A stretch of DNA of 18,441 nucleotides from positions 1 to 18,441 of the forward strand of contig JNET01034859.1 of assembly GCA_000697455.1 (NCBI GenBank). The letters run 5' to 3'. Origin of the DNA: Basidiobolus heterosporus B8920 (lineage: Eukaryota > Basidiobolomycota > Basidiobolomycetes > Basidiobolales > Basidiobolaceae). Positions 17,441 through 18,441 of this stretch are shown here, piece by piece (the first letter of the stretch is position 1; every line of letters begins with the position of its first letter). Under the pieces are notes generated by a model. The model was not told where the DNA came from, did not search any database, and was given only the letters and a program-made list of their open reading frames with translations. The translations under genes were made by a program, and so were the position numbers.

Positions 17441-18240
17441 TGTTTACTCTCTCGACGAGCAGCGCGTACGATTTACTCTATGCACACGGCGAAAAAAAGG
17501 CTGTCCTCACCTAGCCCAGGGTATGGTCAATATACTAATATGAATGATCTAGGTAAAACTTAAATAGGATTTGTATCAAGTTGATATTGCTGCCAATGGT
17601 GAAATCCACAAGATCCGTTTAATTTTACTGCTATTTATTTCCAAGTACCGATGATGTATATTGCAAGATCTACCTACTTGCAATCTCGAATTACGTCTTG
17701 TCGGTCAATACTGTGGAAACATATTCAAATTAATCTTCTTTTCCCCGTATATTCTCTGTAGTCTCCAACCCTGATTTTGTTAGGCATACCTTTTTCATGA
17801 ATCCATTAGTAACATAGGCCTAATAAATTTACTTAGTTTAACTAGGTTTGTAAATCTTTTTAATCTATTAGCCATATTTTCATTGTTTTGAGTAGGTTTT
17901 TACTACTTATGACTGACTATTTACCAAGATTCTGTTGAAATTCACATCATTTAGCACCTATTATTTATACTTGATCTCATCCTTATTATATTTACTTGGC
18001 CATTTCCTCGAACCCAAAATTCACACTTGGGTTTTACTTAGAAGTACCCAGAATACTTGACTTTCTCAAACATATCCAAATAACCCCTAACTTTGCACAT
18101 ATGCTCCTGGGACCTTCCTTGACACATTCTACATGTTTCTTTGCTTACTTTGTGACAAAATTTTAAAAGTCAACTTTACATTCAATAAATCTACAAGTGA
18201 AAACCATGTATTCTTCTAATTCTCCAAATCACTTCCAATA
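17441..18240. other. AT-rich region upstream of PRMT5
   Basis: The first part must contain the PRMT5 promoter. From about 17560 on, the sequence is AT-rich with no supportable gene. The right part may belong to the copia relic that follows, but I find no clear LTR end or primer-binding site. Confidence 0.4.
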
Positions 18241-18441
18241 GCTCCCAGAATCTCAAAACAGAGAAGATATAAAATCTTTAATAAACAGAATCACAACTTT
18301 AGCTGATGAAATGTAATCTACTGGAGTATCTACCACAGATGAAGATATCATAGCTACACTCCTTTATAGTCTCCCTAACATGTTTCAGAGCTTGGTAATG
18401 GCCCTAGAGTCCAGAACTGAAGATTTGACCCAAAACTACAT
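18241..18441 (+). mobile_element. Ty1/copia LTR-retrotransposon relic, Gag fragment, cut by window edge
   Basis: The plus strand resembles the copia Gag (UBN2-type) segment, with the pattern TTDEDIIATLLYSLPNMFQSLVMALES followed by EDLTQNY. It is a degraded fossil with at least one break. Its left limit is uncertain and it continues past the window. No LTR is identified, so its age cannot be estimated. Confidence 0.7.

Overview
The window reads as nuclear DNA of a fungus, probably an early-diverging (zygomycete-grade) one. The genes are compact and close together. Introns are short (mostly 50-100 nt, GT..AG, often with a CTAAC- or CTGAC-like branch site), poly(A) signals are AATAAA, and the proteins are core eukaryotic ones. 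The lineage is an inference from gene style; no marker in the window fixes the species.

Layout from left to right: the 3' end of an Ariadne-type RBR ubiquitin ligase (+, cut by the window edge). Then a small-RNA array (816-1268, - strand) of three box C/D snoRNA copies alternating with three tRNA-like pieces. Next come ribosomal protein uS15/RPS13 (-) and uS10/RPS20 (+), divergent from one promoter region. A small secreted protein (+) follows, then the Golgi tether subunit COG7 (-, no introns). An intron-rich gene (-) resembles the CANIN domain family (SLF2/FAM178, Nse6-like). TRAPPC13 (+, no introns) comes next. Then uL29/RPL35 (-) and uS17/RPS11 (+), again divergent, the GTPase eIF2-gamma (-), and the arginine methyltransferase PRMT5 (-). 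The last 800 bases are AT-rich and end in a degraded Ty1/copia Gag fragment cut by the window edge.

Much of the window serves translation (four ribosomal proteins, eIF2-gamma, and snoRNAs whose guide fits 25S rRNA). Two genes serve Golgi trafficking (COG7, TRAPPC13). PRMT5 and Ariadne modify proteins, and the CANIN-like gene is probably tied to the SMC5/6 complex.

The most notable element is the snoRNA array. Each copy has a canonical box C (RTGATGA) and box D (CTGA), closed by a terminal stem, and all carry the same guide. Covarying bases support both the terminal stem and an internal hairpin. Directly 3' of each snoRNA lies a tRNA-like piece that keeps an acceptor stem. Two of them keep the T-arm and have lost the D-arm; one keeps the D-arm and has lost the T-arm. 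This looks like a tandemly amplified snoRNA-tRNA gene in which acceptor/T minihelices may act as processing signals.
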